Position numbers and translations under genes: made by a program | In this document: piece by piece, positions 1-7,553 of the stretch | Layout of the letters: each line of letters begins with the position of its first letter | How positions within the stretch are numbered: position 1 is the stretch's first letter | Assembly: GCA_002162815.1 (NCBI GenBank) | Contig: MAAT01000062.1 | Location: 1 to 64,000, forward strand | Source: Gammaproteobacteria bacterium 53_120_T64 | GTDB taxonomy: Bacteria; Pseudomonadota; Gammaproteobacteria; Pseudomonadales; Porticoccaceae | Direction: 5' to 3' | Length of the DNA stretch: 64,000 nt | Notes under the pieces: generated by a model | Database searches by the model: none | The model's input: only the letters and a program-made list of their open reading frames with translations | What the model was told of the DNA's origin: nothing

Positions 1-51
1 CAGGCTGGCCGATTCTTTTTTAAATTCAATGGAAAATACTCGTTTGGGCAT
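1..51 (-). CDS. IS3-family transposase OrfA, N-terminal fragment (runs off window)
   Basis: Reading leftward from the ATG at 51-49 gives 17 residues, MPKRVFSIEFKKESASL, before the window edge. This matches the usual opening of IS3-family OrfA (Transposase_8 helix-turn-helix: basic start, F-x-x-EFK, then A-x-L). A perfect TATAAT lies upstream on the same strand (complement of 75-80). The family is known for an OrfA/OrfB programmed frameshift, but OrfB is outside the window, so completeness of the element cannot be judged. Only 17 residues support the call. Confidence 0.55.
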   Translation of the reverse strand, partial: MPKRVFSIEFKKESASL

Positions 52-118
52 TAGTAGGTACCTTTTGATAGGGGATTATACCGTCTATCTAAATGTACGA
101 AATTATTAGACCACTACA
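52..118 (-). mobile_element. Probable end of an IS3-family insertion sequence
   Basis: This stretch separates the OrfA start from the point near 115 where similarity to the IS1595 transposase remnant stops. It holds the TATAAT of OrfA and probably the terminal inverted repeat. The exact tip cannot be fixed because the other end of the element is outside the window. The arrangement suggests the IS3 element inserted into the C-terminal end of the older IS1595 transposase gene. Confidence 0.4.
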
Positions 119-849
119 TCTGAGGCAAACATAAGCTAGCCGAGGGATGAGATCCGCCAAGTCAAAACGGCGGTTGAAACGATACTGAAACTCGGTCAGA
201 TAACGCTGTGCGTTTTTTGGCGTCAATGAGTGATAGGTACTACGTAACGCAGTCTTTAAATTGCCCAGTATTGTATTTAGCCAATAGAACTCAGGCTCCT
301 CTACAGGCGCTCGCCCCCGCCACAAACGATTCTATCGTGCTCACAGCCAGCATCAGTAACCGCGTTGAAACAGGCCAGCCCATCGGAAATTACCGTGCTA
401 CCTGCCGTTAAATGCTGCTGACTCCAGGCTGCAATTTCAATGCGACGAAAGGCTTTTACGACACCGAGCTTAATCTTCACTGGCTGTTTGGAATTGGTGG
501 TTTCAACAGCGGCAACAAAGGGTGTTTTACCTGCGGCTCCACGCCCAGATAAGCATCGTCAAACTCAATGAATCCAGAAAGTTAGAGGGAGCTTGGTCGA
601 TTGCAAGATAGTGCCAGCAGTCACCGATGTTTGATGATGGCAAGCATTGCACGGGTAAAGTTTACGGATCGTCAGTTGGCCATACTTATCATGGTTACAC
701 AGAGGGCAGTGAAACCCATCTGGCCAGCGCCACTCAGCCAATGCATTGAAGCACTGCTCCTCTGTGCCGTAATCTTTGAGAAATTGGCTAAAACTGATAC
801 TTTTTTGAAACTGCACTTTGTTTTGAGCCATAGCTAGCCCCTGACACAA
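100..849 (-). pseudogene. IS1595-family (ISXO2-like) transposase, decayed
   Basis: The N-terminal part (849-565) has the zinc-ribbon of IS1595 transposases (CPLCNHDKY, then CNACHHQTS) followed by TKLPLTFW. A TGA stop follows directly, then the catalytic segment FDDAYLG. Roughly 50 residues normally found between these parts are missing, as are a few after DDAYLG. The next block (RGAAGKTPFVAAVETT, then VISDGLACF) is in another frame. A frameshift at a G-run near 325 leads to the C-terminal block NTILGNLKTALRSTYH and EFQYRFNRRFDLA. The gene therefore carries two deletions, a stop and frameshifts and cannot make an active transposase. Its end seems cut by the neighbouring IS3 element. Confidence 0.8.
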
Positions 850-927
850 TGACCAATACTGTACTTAAAAACAGTATGCCAGGTGATCAGGCCGGGTAGT
901 AATTAGGAAAACTTTTGTAATAGAAGC

Positions 928-972
928 ACCCATAAAAAAACCGGAGATAATATCTCCGGTTTTTTTATGGGT
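928..972. terminator. Strong bidirectional rho-independent terminator
   Basis: A perfect inverted repeat with arms of about 22 bases: ACCCAT, an A7 run and CCGGAGATA, mirrored to TATCTCCGG, a T7 run and ATGGGT. The GC-rich core flanked by A and T tracts gives a hairpin plus U-tract on both strands. It can end transcription from the gene at 1075-1632 (minus) and anything coming from the IS remnant. Confidence 0.85.
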
Positions 973-1074
973 CGAGAAATCAAGCATTAGGGGAAAGCAG
1001 GGCCTTAAAAAGCACAACACCCTACCAACTTACCATCGCATTGATTAACCGCCTTTAAGCGGTCAGCAAAGCCC

Positions 1075-1632
1075 CTAGGGCATTGCTTTCATAAACTCGC
1101 GCATTTTTTGGTTGCCACTAACAAACCAACCGGCTGTGGCTTTGGCCTCACCACCGTAGTGTAAGCCCGGGTGAGTACCGACCACGCCGTCAAGTATGGC
1201 CTTTTGCTCTAGGTTTACATCGACAAAAAACACATGCCGCCCGGCGTCGAGATCAGCCTTGAATTGCTTAAATTGATGATGGGGCACCTGAATACCTAAG
1301 AAGCCCCCCTCCCAGGTACAAAAACCTAACACCACAATGGACAAAAAAATGAAGGGCACCCAAGTGTATTGCTCGGCATAACCAAAGTAGTGAGCTATAA
1401 CCAAAACCAAGGGCGCGGCAATTAAGCCAACCACTGCACCTATCTTCATCGAGCGAACCACGTCGGTGCGCATCACGGCTTCAACTTCGTGCAGGTGCGG
1501 ATGGTGGGCCACTCCTGCATCATCATTGCTCAGCACGTGTATCTGGGGCGTTACCAACCCATCCCGTTCCAACTCTTCCTCTACATGTTCAAGATCGTCT
1601 AAATCATCACTCACGAAATAATGGCGTTTCAT
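1075..1632 (-). CDS. Conserved two-TM inner-membrane protein of unknown function
   Basis: 185 residues. A hydrophilic N-terminal part starts MKRHYFVSDDLDDLEHVEEE. Two hydrophobic segments follow at about residues 64-84 and 91-110, then a C-terminal soluble part. I recognise this as a conserved gammaproteobacterial family of unknown function; related entries carry unsupported names such as magnesium transporter, which I do not adopt. The layout resembles stress-associated membrane proteins where a small soluble domain is followed by a TM hairpin. The start at ATG 1632 fits the conserved N-terminus. It is monocistronic, with the strong terminator at 928-972 about 100 bases downstream. Confidence 0.75.
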   Translation of the reverse strand: MKRHYFVSDDLDDLEHVEEELERDGLVTPQIHVLSNDDAGVAHHPHLHEVEAVMRTDVVRSMKIGAVVGLIAAPLVLVIAHYFGYAEQYTWVPFIFLSIVVLGFCTWEGGFLGIQVPHHQFKQFKADLDAGRHVFFVDVNLEQKAILDGVVGTHPGLHYGGEAKATAGWFVSGNQKMREFMKAMP

Positions 1633-1883
1633 AACAAACCCCTAACATATTGTTGTTGAATACATGGCGATTTTTTAAAGCAACATAACCATACCTTAAA
1701 ATAGACGGAATTGGCAAAATCCACCAGGAAAAAATATCGACTGTTATTTATGGGTATATATCGTCATCATTCTTATATCAATTTAAGAGGTGTTTTTTGA
1801 CACAGCCTCTACAATGCCGGCACAGAAATTAGGCCGAGCCTATCGTCAATGCTCAACTGTTCTGGCCAACAACACCGGGCACA

Positions 1884-2213
1884 TCAATTTATTAAATCCT
1901 CATGCTCACTCGGCGACAAATCATTGTTCAACCAGTGCACACAGCTATTTTTTAGGTCTGAGCAAGCAGAACGAAAGGCCTCGATGTTTGATTCATTAGC
2001 TGTAACAGGCGCCGTGCACTTGGGCTGAAAACCATCTTCAGAGGTAGTAATAGGTATTAATGAATCAGGATTGTCAGTTACTTTAAAACCTGCCAGCTTT
2101 GGCATTGCCGCCTCGGGATATAGCCAAGCACAAACAACCAAATCGCGGGAGTTTGCCAAGAAAGATCGCAGCTCAATTTGACGACCAAAACCCTTCTCTT
2201 CTACGTAGATCAT
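1884..2213 (-). CDS. Hypothetical protein, 109 aa
   Basis: I do not recognise this protein. It starts MIYVEEKGFGRQIELRSF and contains three cysteines. There is no clear signal peptide or membrane segment. The start is supported by an AGGAAA ribosome site six bases before ATG 2213. The gene lies about 110 bases beyond the attC-like palindrome at 2321-2361, in the orientation a downstream cassette gene would have, which could mean it was acquired. Composition is more AT-rich than the neighbouring core genes. Coding status rests on the ribosome site and the open frame only. Confidence 0.5.
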   Translation of the reverse strand: MIYVEEKGFGRQIELRSFLANSRDLVVCAWLYPEAAMPKLAGFKVTDNPDSLIPITTSEDGFQPKCTAPVTANESNIEAFRSACSDLKNSCVHWLNNDLSPSEHEDLIN

Positions 2214-2772
2214 AATTTCCTAAGAGGCATAACATTTGTATACTGTGCATCCGCACTTTGCCGAACCTGATATTCGAAAAACACCCGCAAGCCATTGATT
2301 TAAAAAATAACATCAAACACGCCTAACTCCATCCCGCGCTAAACGCGCATGCGCAGCATGCAATCTCCCCCCACCCCATGACAGCTCCAAACCGCTGATT
2401 ATTATGCACGTTCTAAACACAGTGGAATGATATCGCGCAAGCCACGGAACGATAACACGCAAAACAATTGAAACAAGACGGATCAACTGTTGATAAACAC
2501 AGTTCGAAAAGTAACATTTTGCATACCTACGTCCAGCCCATTGATTGAGAATATAAGCGAGCTTAAATGTGCGTATGAAGGCGTATCTGCTCAGGCTTTC
2601 AATCTGGGCGTTTAATTTACCGCACTGTGGCGGCAACCAGAAAATTCCCGCACAAAAAAAATGCTGCAACATTGGGGTACCCAGCCGGGCTAGTCCCCTA
2701 GACAGCCACTACACGCCAATCCTACTGAAAATTAGCGCGTAGTGGTCAATCGAGTCTAGTGAGAAAACAACC
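2214..2772. other. 559-base AT-rich gap with attC-like palindrome and unconvincing ORF
   Basis: No recognisable gene. A 119-residue minus-strand frame (2313-2672) is open but has odd composition (Trp/Arg/Tyr-rich) and no recognisable domain; I treat it as doubtful. Its stop falls inside the palindromic region described separately at 2321-2361. Near the SDR end (2706-2745) an imperfect inverted repeat (CCACTAC-a-CGC against GCG-c-GTAGTGG) could form a hairpin after the SDR gene, but it lacks a T-tract. Confidence 0.5.
2321..2361 (-). repeat. attC-like / palindromic cassette-end sequence
   Basis: On the minus strand the segment reads GCATGC-TGC-GCATGC, then GCGC-gttta-GCGC, and ends GTTAGGC, which matches the GTTRRRY core of integron attC sites. 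The hairpin-forming palindrome just before the core is like the folded part of attC. A matching RYYYAAC box 60-130 bases upstream was not found, so a complete attC is not shown. It could instead be a solitary degenerate site or a dispersed palindromic repeat. Confidence 0.3.
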
Positions 2773-3543
2773 CTACGCAGCAGTAATACCTCCATCAATA
2801 ACCAACTCGGCGCCAGTAATATATTTCGCCTCTTCCGACGCCAGATAGACAACACCATTGGCGATATCTAAGGCTTCACCTAGATGCCCAATCGGTGCCA
2901 TGTTTTCAAAACCTTTACGCACTTTATCGCCACCACCCAGGGCCTTCATGCCCTCTTCGAGCATAGGTGTGAGCATGCCACCGGGATGGATGGAGTTAAT
3001 GCGGATCTTATTCCTTTTCTGTGCGCATTCCATCGCACAGCCTTTTGTTAACAAACGCACCGCGCCCTTACTGCCGCAATAAGCGGGGGATACAGCCGTG
3101 CCGACCAATCCGGCAATGGACGAGATATTGACGATGGAGCCGCCGCCAGACTTTTCCATGAGCTCAATGCCGTACTTGATGCCCAAAAATACGCCTTCGA
3201 CATTAATACTATTCTGCCAGCGGAATTCTTCGAGGCTAGTGGTCGCAATCGGCTTCACGAGGAACACGCCAGCATTGTTGACCAGAATATCGAGCTGGCC
3301 ATAACGCTTCTCCACCTCTGCCAGTACGCTGAGCCATTCCTCTTCTTCGGCGACGTTGTGCTGAAGGAAGAAAGCCTCTCCCCCGGCAGCAGTAATTTGT
3401 GCGACCGTCTCGGCGCCACCCTCGGCATTGAGATCGGTAACCACTACCCGCGCGCCCTCTTCTGCCAGACGCACTGCGCTTGAACGACCCAAACCAGAAC
3501 CTGCACCGGTCACCAGTGCGACTTTATCTTCTACTCTTGCCAT
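2773..3543 (-). CDS. SDR-family NAD(P)-dependent oxidoreductase
   Basis: 256 residues, the usual length of a classical short-chain dehydrogenase. Visible motifs are the dinucleotide-binding TGAGSGLG (12-19), Asp37 after the second strand (which favours NAD over NADP), NNAG (89-92), the catalytic Ser in NISS (141/142), and Y155-x-x-x-K159 (YCGSK). Sequence style is like cyclopentanol, hydroxysteroid or LinC-type dehydrogenases, so a secondary alcohol/ketone interconversion is likely; the substrate is not readable. It lies about 60 bases downstream of the serine hydrolase gene on the same strand, and the two probably share a transcript and may act on ester-derived alcohols. Confidence 0.88.
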   Translation of the reverse strand: MARVEDKVALVTGAGSGLGRSSAVRLAEEGARVVVTDLNAEGGAETVAQITAAGGEAFFLQHNVAEEEEWLSVLAEVEKRYGQLDILVNNAGVFLVKPIATTSLEEFRWQNSINVEGVFLGIKYGIELMEKSGGGSIVNISSIAGLVGTAVSPAYCGSKGAVRLLTKGCAMECAQKRNKIRINSIHPGGMLTPMLEEGMKALGGGDKVRKGFENMAPIGHLGEALDIANGVVYLASEEAKYITGAELVIDGGITAA

Positions 3544-3606
3544 GTTGCTTCTCTTCTTGTATTCAAGTTTTGTTCGTTAAGTAATACCTGCCATAAAACA
3601 ATGGCG

Positions 3607-4806
3607 CTAGCCGGCAATTTTATACACCAGGCGCTTAAACTCGTGGCTAAAGGGATGCCAAAAGCCATAGGCGCGCTGAGTGAAGATCAGTGCCGATACA
3701 CCCGCCCGAGGGGAAATCCACGAGTGGGTACCCGACATACCGCCCCAGTGATATTCACCAATAGCGCTGCCTGGCTCTTCTTTGGCAGGTGAGTTCTTAA
3801 TCGCAAAACCCAGACCAAACACCGTATTGGGCATATCCCAGGTGGGCAATTTGACCTTGAGCCCCTCGCGCAGTTGGTTGGTGTGCATCAATTCGACGGC
3901 GCTGGGTGACAATATTCGCTGGCCCTGCCACTCACCCCCATTAATAATCATCTGGATAAATCGAGTGTAATCGCCAATGGTCGTCACCAGGCCACCGCCG
4001 CCAGAGTGGAAGGTCTTGGGCTCGCAAACACTACCTATCATGATATCGGGACAGGGCTTGAGGCCCGGTGTCATGGGATCGCGCAAATCGATGGGGGAAT
4101 AGTGGGTTGTCAGTCGGTGCTGATCTTGTTCGGGCACATTAAAGCCCGTATCGACCATGCCCAGCGGGGTAAATATTCGCGCTTGCAGAAATTCATGAAA
4201 ACTTTTGCCCGAGCAAACCTCCACCAGGCGCGCCAAAATATCGATACCAATACTGTACTGCCACTCATCACCGGGCTGGTACAGCAGCGGTAGTTTGGCC
4301 AGCTTGTCGATCATTTCACTCAGGCTCGACTCCTTGCCCATGATCCGCTGCTCGACATAAACCTTATCCACCGGATTATTCATAAACAAGCCGTAGGCAA
4401 AGCCCGCCGTATGGCTAAACAGCTGGCGGATAGTGGGTGGCGTTTGCAAAGCTTCGGTATCGTCGAGCTCTTTGGCGCCTTTCTTCAGGACCTTTAAGGC
4501 TTTGAATTGAGGGATGTACTTTGCAATAGGGTCATCGAGCTCAAAAGCACCCTCTTCATAAAGTATCAAAGCGGCCACCGAGGTGACGATTTTGGTATTG
4601 GAATAAGCGCGAAAAATCGCATCGTCGCGCATCGGTGTTTGGGCGTCGATGTCCATATAGCCCCAGGTCTTGACATCGACAACGTCGGTGCCTTTTAAGA
4701 TGACCGCCGATAAACCGCTGACCAGGTTGTCATCGACATAGCGCTGCATGGCATCGTGGATTTCAGTGAAATCGTAACTTGTGGGTCTTATCGCTAACTG
4801 GCTAAT
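3607..4806 (-). CDS. Serine hydrolase, class C beta-lactamase/esterase family (probable ATT start)
   Basis: A beta-lactamase-fold serine hydrolase. Numbering from ATG 4749, the nucleophile motif is S50-N-T-K53 (SxxK), with Tyr165 (YSI in the YxN position) and a C-terminal HWGG near 346. Family members (EstB, LovD-like, penicillin-binding-like esterases) hydrolyse esters or transfer acyl groups. ATG 4749 has no convincing ribosome site. The frame stays open and protein-like for 19 more codons upstream (ending YDFTEIHDA before the ATG) with no ATG, GTG or TTG before a TGA. An ATT at 4806 sits 7 bases after a good AGGAG (complement of 4814-4818). I therefore place the start at ATT 4806 (399 aa); the conservative start is ATG 4749 (380 aa). 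No signal peptide is seen, so probably cytoplasmic. Confidence 0.8.
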   Translation of the reverse strand: MSQLAIRPTSYDFTEIHDAMQRYVDDNLVSGLSAVILKGTDVVDVKTWGYMDIDAQTPMRDDAIFRAYSNTKIVTSVAALILYEEGAFELDDPIAKYIPQFKALKVLKKGAKELDDTEALQTPPTIRQLFSHTAGFAYGLFMNNPVDKVYVEQRIMGKESSLSEMIDKLAKLPLLYQPGDEWQYSIGIDILARLVEVCSGKSFHEFLQARIFTPLGMVDTGFNVPEQDQHRLTTHYSPIDLRDPMTPGLKPCPDIMIGSVCEPKTFHSGGGGLVTTIGDYTRFIQMIINGGEWQGQRILSPSAVELMHTNQLREGLKVKLPTWDMPNTVFGLGFAIKNSPAKEEPGSAIGEYHWGGMSGTHSWISPRAGVSALIFTQRAYGFWHPFSHEFKRLVYKIAG

Positions 4807-5112
4807 ATTGCTTCTCCTGCAATCTATGTATCATATTTCAATCTACTTGCCGCTAAGATTAACAATTCGCTAGGGCTTTAAACAGGAGGTTTACACATTG
4901 CATCGGCATGTTAGCTGCGATTAACGCGCCATTGTCGCAGGTCATAACACTGTGGCTCGTGGTCACCCCCCATAAGCCCACTGATCGCTACCGACACTTG
5001 CACACACCTTGCGAACGACCACGGTGTTTTAGCAACCTCCTGCGCGGGATTTGTTAGGATAGCCATCCCGCCACATTGAGCGGAACCCCCAGGCCAGCCA
5101 ACGACACCTCTT
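4807..5112. promoter_or_regulatory. Divergent intergenic region between serine hydrolase and tusD
   Basis: About 306 bases with no gene. It must hold the promoters of the minus-strand hydrolase/SDR pair and of the plus-strand tus operon. The only structure I can point to is a perfect 7-bp inverted repeat, GCGGGAT (5044-5050) and ATCCCGC (5065-5071), 42 bases before tusD. It could be an operator or a leader hairpin; there is no T-tract to make it a terminator. Confidence 0.4.
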
Positions 5113-5502
5113 ATGAATTTTGCGCTACTTATATTGGGCCCACCCTATAGCACTCAGGCATCGGCCAGCGCCCTGCGCTTTGCCCGTGCGACACTGGCCG
5201 GCGGGCACGGTATTTATCGTCTATTTTTCTACCACGACGGGGTCCACAATGCCTCCGCGTTGGTCACCGCCGGGCAAGATGAAAGCACCCTGCCCGAGCA
5301 ATGGCAGCAACTTATTGAGGCCCATCGGCTCGACTCGGTGGTGTGCATTGCCGCCGCTACGCGGCGCGGCGTACTCGACCAACAACAGTCGAAACGTCTC
5401 GGCAAGGCCGGTAACAACCTTGGCGACGGCCACGAGCTATCGGGGCTGGGGCAATTGGTTGACGCCGGTCTCAACGCCGACCGGGTGATTACCTTTGGAT
5501 AA
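5113..5502 (+). CDS. tusD: Sulfurtransferase complex subunit TusD
   Basis: 129 residues with the DsrE-like fold. TusD with TusB and TusC forms the cytoplasmic TusBCD hexamer that takes persulfide sulfur from TusA and hands it to TusE, for MnmA-dependent 2-thiolation of uridine 34 in tRNA Lys, Glu and Gln. The acceptor cysteine is Cys78 in DSVVCIAAATRRG, the same position as in E. coli TusD. The N-terminus FALLILGPPYSTQAS is typical. It is first of tusDCB; its stop overlaps the tusC start by 8 bases, which implies translational coupling. Confidence 0.95.
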   Translation: MNFALLILGPPYSTQASASALRFARATLAGGHGIYRLFFYHDGVHNASALVTAGQDESTLPEQWQQLIEAHRLDSVVCIAAATRRGVLDQQQSKRLGKAGNNLGDGHELSGLGQLVDAGLNADRVITFG

Positions 5503-5878
5503 ATCTGCCAGCGAGCCCTCAAAAAAGTCGGGGATATTATTGGTGTTCCGCCACGCCCCCTATGGCAATGCCTTGGCGCGGGAGGGTCTGGAGGCGGCAC
5601 TGGCCTGTGGCGCCATGGGCGCTAAAACCAGCGTGCTCTATATCAACGAGGGTGTCTGGCAGCTACTCGCACCACAAGACAGTAGCGCTATCGATTGTAA
5701 AAATCAGGCGGCCATGGCCAGCGCGCTACCGCTCTATGATATTGACGAGATCTGGGTCGATGCAGACTCCCTAAAGCAGCGGAACCTCAGTGGCAGTGAT
5801 ATTAATGCCGGTCACATTATTGACTCCAGCCGCGTGCAAGCGCTTCTCGCGAGCAGTAAAAATATTTTGAGCTTTTAA
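5495..5878 (+). CDS. tusC: Sulfurtransferase complex subunit TusC
   Basis: 127 residues, DsrF-like. The core opens ILLVFRHAPYGNALAREGLE, characteristic of TusC, the structural partner of TusD and TusB in the sulfur relay. The best start is TTG 5495, overlapping the end of tusD by 8 bases; no ATG lies near the conserved region. The stop TAA shares a base with the tusB ATG (5878). TusC lacks a conserved catalytic cysteine in this family and is thought to be structural. Confidence 0.93.
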   Translation: MDKSASEPSKKSGILLVFRHAPYGNALAREGLEAALACGAMGAKTSVLYINEGVWQLLAPQDSSAIDCKNQAAMASALPLYDIDEIWVDADSLKQRNLSGSDINAGHIIDSSRVQALLASSKNILSF

Positions 5879-6198
5879 TGATTTTACATACGGTCAATAA
5901 ATCGGTTTTTGACAATAACGCCCTTGGTGACTGCCTGCGCGTCGTCACCTCGACAGATGTTATTCTGCTGATCGAAAATGGGGTTTATGGGGCGCTCAAT
6001 AAGCCACAAAGCGAGCCGGGGTATGTCGAGCGCATACAAGCACTGAGCGCCGATGGCACGGGCTTTTATGTACTACAGGCCGACTGTCAGGCGCGGGGAC
6101 TGCAAGACCGCGCGCTACTACCGGCCTTTAAAATAACCGACGACGCCGGCTTTGTTGACCTTGCCAGCGCAGCGTCCGCGATACAGAGCTGGTACTAA
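5878..6198 (+). CDS. tusB: Sulfurtransferase complex subunit TusB
   Basis: 106 residues, DsrH-like. MILHTVNKSVFDNNALGDCL is a clear TusB start and the protein ends SAIQSWY, close to the common -W(Y) ending of TusB/DsrH. It is the third subunit of the TusBCD relay complex. The start overlaps the tusC stop by one base, so the three subunits are translationally coupled, consistent with an equimolar complex. tusE follows after 132 bases. Confidence 0.93.
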   Translation: MILHTVNKSVFDNNALGDCLRVVTSTDVILLIENGVYGALNKPQSEPGYVERIQALSADGTGFYVLQADCQARGLQDRALLPAFKITDDAGFVDLASAASAIQSWY

Positions 6199-6330
6199 AA
6201 CAACATGCTAACGAAGATCTAGAGCGCCTCTGAGCAAGCCATAAAGGCTTAACTGGCGGCTTACACATTCCTTTTCGTGACCTTAGCCCGCTCCCGACTT
6301 CGCCCCGACATAATCAGAGACTGCGTAGAT

Positions 6331-6648
6331 ATGGACAAGGCTTTACCACTGGATAACGACGGCCACCTGCTGCATCTCGCCGACTGGTCCGAGCAGGCCG
6401 CCCAACAACTCGCGGCCAGTGAAAACATTGAACTCAGTGAGGCCCACTGGGAAATCATTTACCTCTTGCAAGAATTCCACCAGCGCTACGCGCTGTCGCC
6501 CCCCATGCGCCCCCTGGTGAAATACATCGCCCAGAATTTGGGTAAAGAAAAGGGCCGCAGTATTTATTTAATGCAGCTATTTCCACCCAGCCCGGCACGG
6601 GTAGCGAGTAAAATTGCCGGCCTACCGAGGCCTGAAAACTGCTTATAG
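6331..6648 (+). CDS. tusE: Sulfurtransferase TusE (DsrC family)
   Basis: 105 residues from ATG 6331 (MDKALPLDNDGHL). An in-frame ATG at 6277 would add 18 residues, but homologues start near 6331. The DsrC/TusE family is shown by HWEIIYLLQEFHQRYALSP and the C-terminal arm PRPENCL, whose penultimate Cys104 is the conserved persulfide-carrying residue. TusE receives sulfur from TusD and passes it to MnmA. It is 132 bases after tusB, so it could be co-transcribed or have its own promoter. Confidence 0.93.
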   Translation: MDKALPLDNDGHLLHLADWSEQAAQQLAASENIELSEAHWEIIYLLQEFHQRYALSPPMRPLVKYIAQNLGKEKGRSIYLMQLFPPSPARVASKIAGLPRPENCL

Positions 6649-6761
6649 GCACAAAAGTAAAAGCGCACTCTCATCGTGATTCTATAAACAAAAAATAGTC
6701 GCTTCTGAAAGTACAGGTCTATATTGACAAGCCCCAACCTGTAATTACCTGGCGAAATACG

Positions 6762-7469
6762 ATGAAAAGCCTTATTTCTATAAGCTTAGGATTACTGATG
6801 ATTTATGGCCAGGCCACGGCAGTAGAGCTACATACCACCCTGGACCCTAGCGCAACTAACGGCACATATGCCCCGCAACACAAAAAGCACCGAGCACCGA
6901 GCACCGAGCACACCGATTTTTCACGTTACTAGGCGGCACCAAAATCGATTATCGAGCATTAACACCTGTACAAACTATTAGGGTGTCAGATGCCATCATT
7001 CGCGGCCCCATTGTTGCCATTTCTGCCGGTCGCACTCGCTTCCAAAACAATGGCTTTTCAAAGCCAATAGACACTGTATTAATCAAGGTGAGCGTATAAA
7101 AATTGCTTAAAGGCCCTTATTCGGCAGGGGATTTCGCTTACTTCGAATACCCCCTGAGCGGCATACCGATAAACCCCCTCAATAAAAATCAATACAAAAA
7201 AGAAATACTGGTCTTTTTGAGAACACCGACATGGAATAGCTCAGCCTACACCGTGGTTAATTTTAATGCATGAAGTTGACAGCCTCTACAGACTAACAAC
7301 GCAACGGACATTACTGATTGAGGCGCAAGATGACAACAAGGTAACCATCAGAATTTCCCAGCCTCTCGATGAAAGTAGGCCATTATTTCTTGGTCAATCA
7401 TTTCAGCAAGTGGAAGAAGAAATAGCGCTTTTATCGACGGCTCATTACGTTTTCACTTCAGCGTTTTAA
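6762..7469 (+). pseudogene. Broken gene for a secreted protein of unknown function
   Basis: ATG 6762 starts a clear signal peptide (MKSLISISLGLLMIYGQATA). The frame hits TAG at 6930 just after a 7-bp tandem repeat (GCACCGA x3, 6887-6907). If the repeat were a single copy, the frame would run on through LLGGTKIDYRALTPVQTIRV and VAISAGRTRFQNNGF up to TAA 7097. The same frame continues past that stop as protein-like sequence (KLLKGPYSAGDFAYFEYPLS) to TGA 7271. A last block in a third frame (7266-7469) completes it. That makes three lesions: a repeat frameshift, an in-frame stop and a further frameshift. I do not recognise the family. Confidence 0.65.
6887..6907 (+). repeat. 7-bp tandem repeat GCACCGA x3 inside the broken secreted-protein gene
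   Basis: Three perfect copies of GCACCGA followed by a partial fourth. Because the unit is 7 bases, each copy gained or lost shifts the reading frame. Loss of two copies, or gain of one, restores the downstream frame, which shows the present frame break arose by replication slippage here. Confidence 0.8.
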
Positions 7470-7553
7470 CCCGAGCCATCAATACTGCACAAAAATATCA
7501 AACTACATGGTGAAGAAACCCTCTGGCAATGGCGGCCTAAGCCAAGCTCGCGC

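Noticed and set aside
2313-2672. 119-residue minus-strand ORF as an ordinary gene
   Set aside because: Odd composition, no recognisable domain, and its stop lies within a palindromic sequence; kept only as part of the attC-like finding.
5120-5600. Several ORFs inside tusD/tusC on both strands
   Set aside because: Shadows of the tus genes; composition and frame do not support independent coding.
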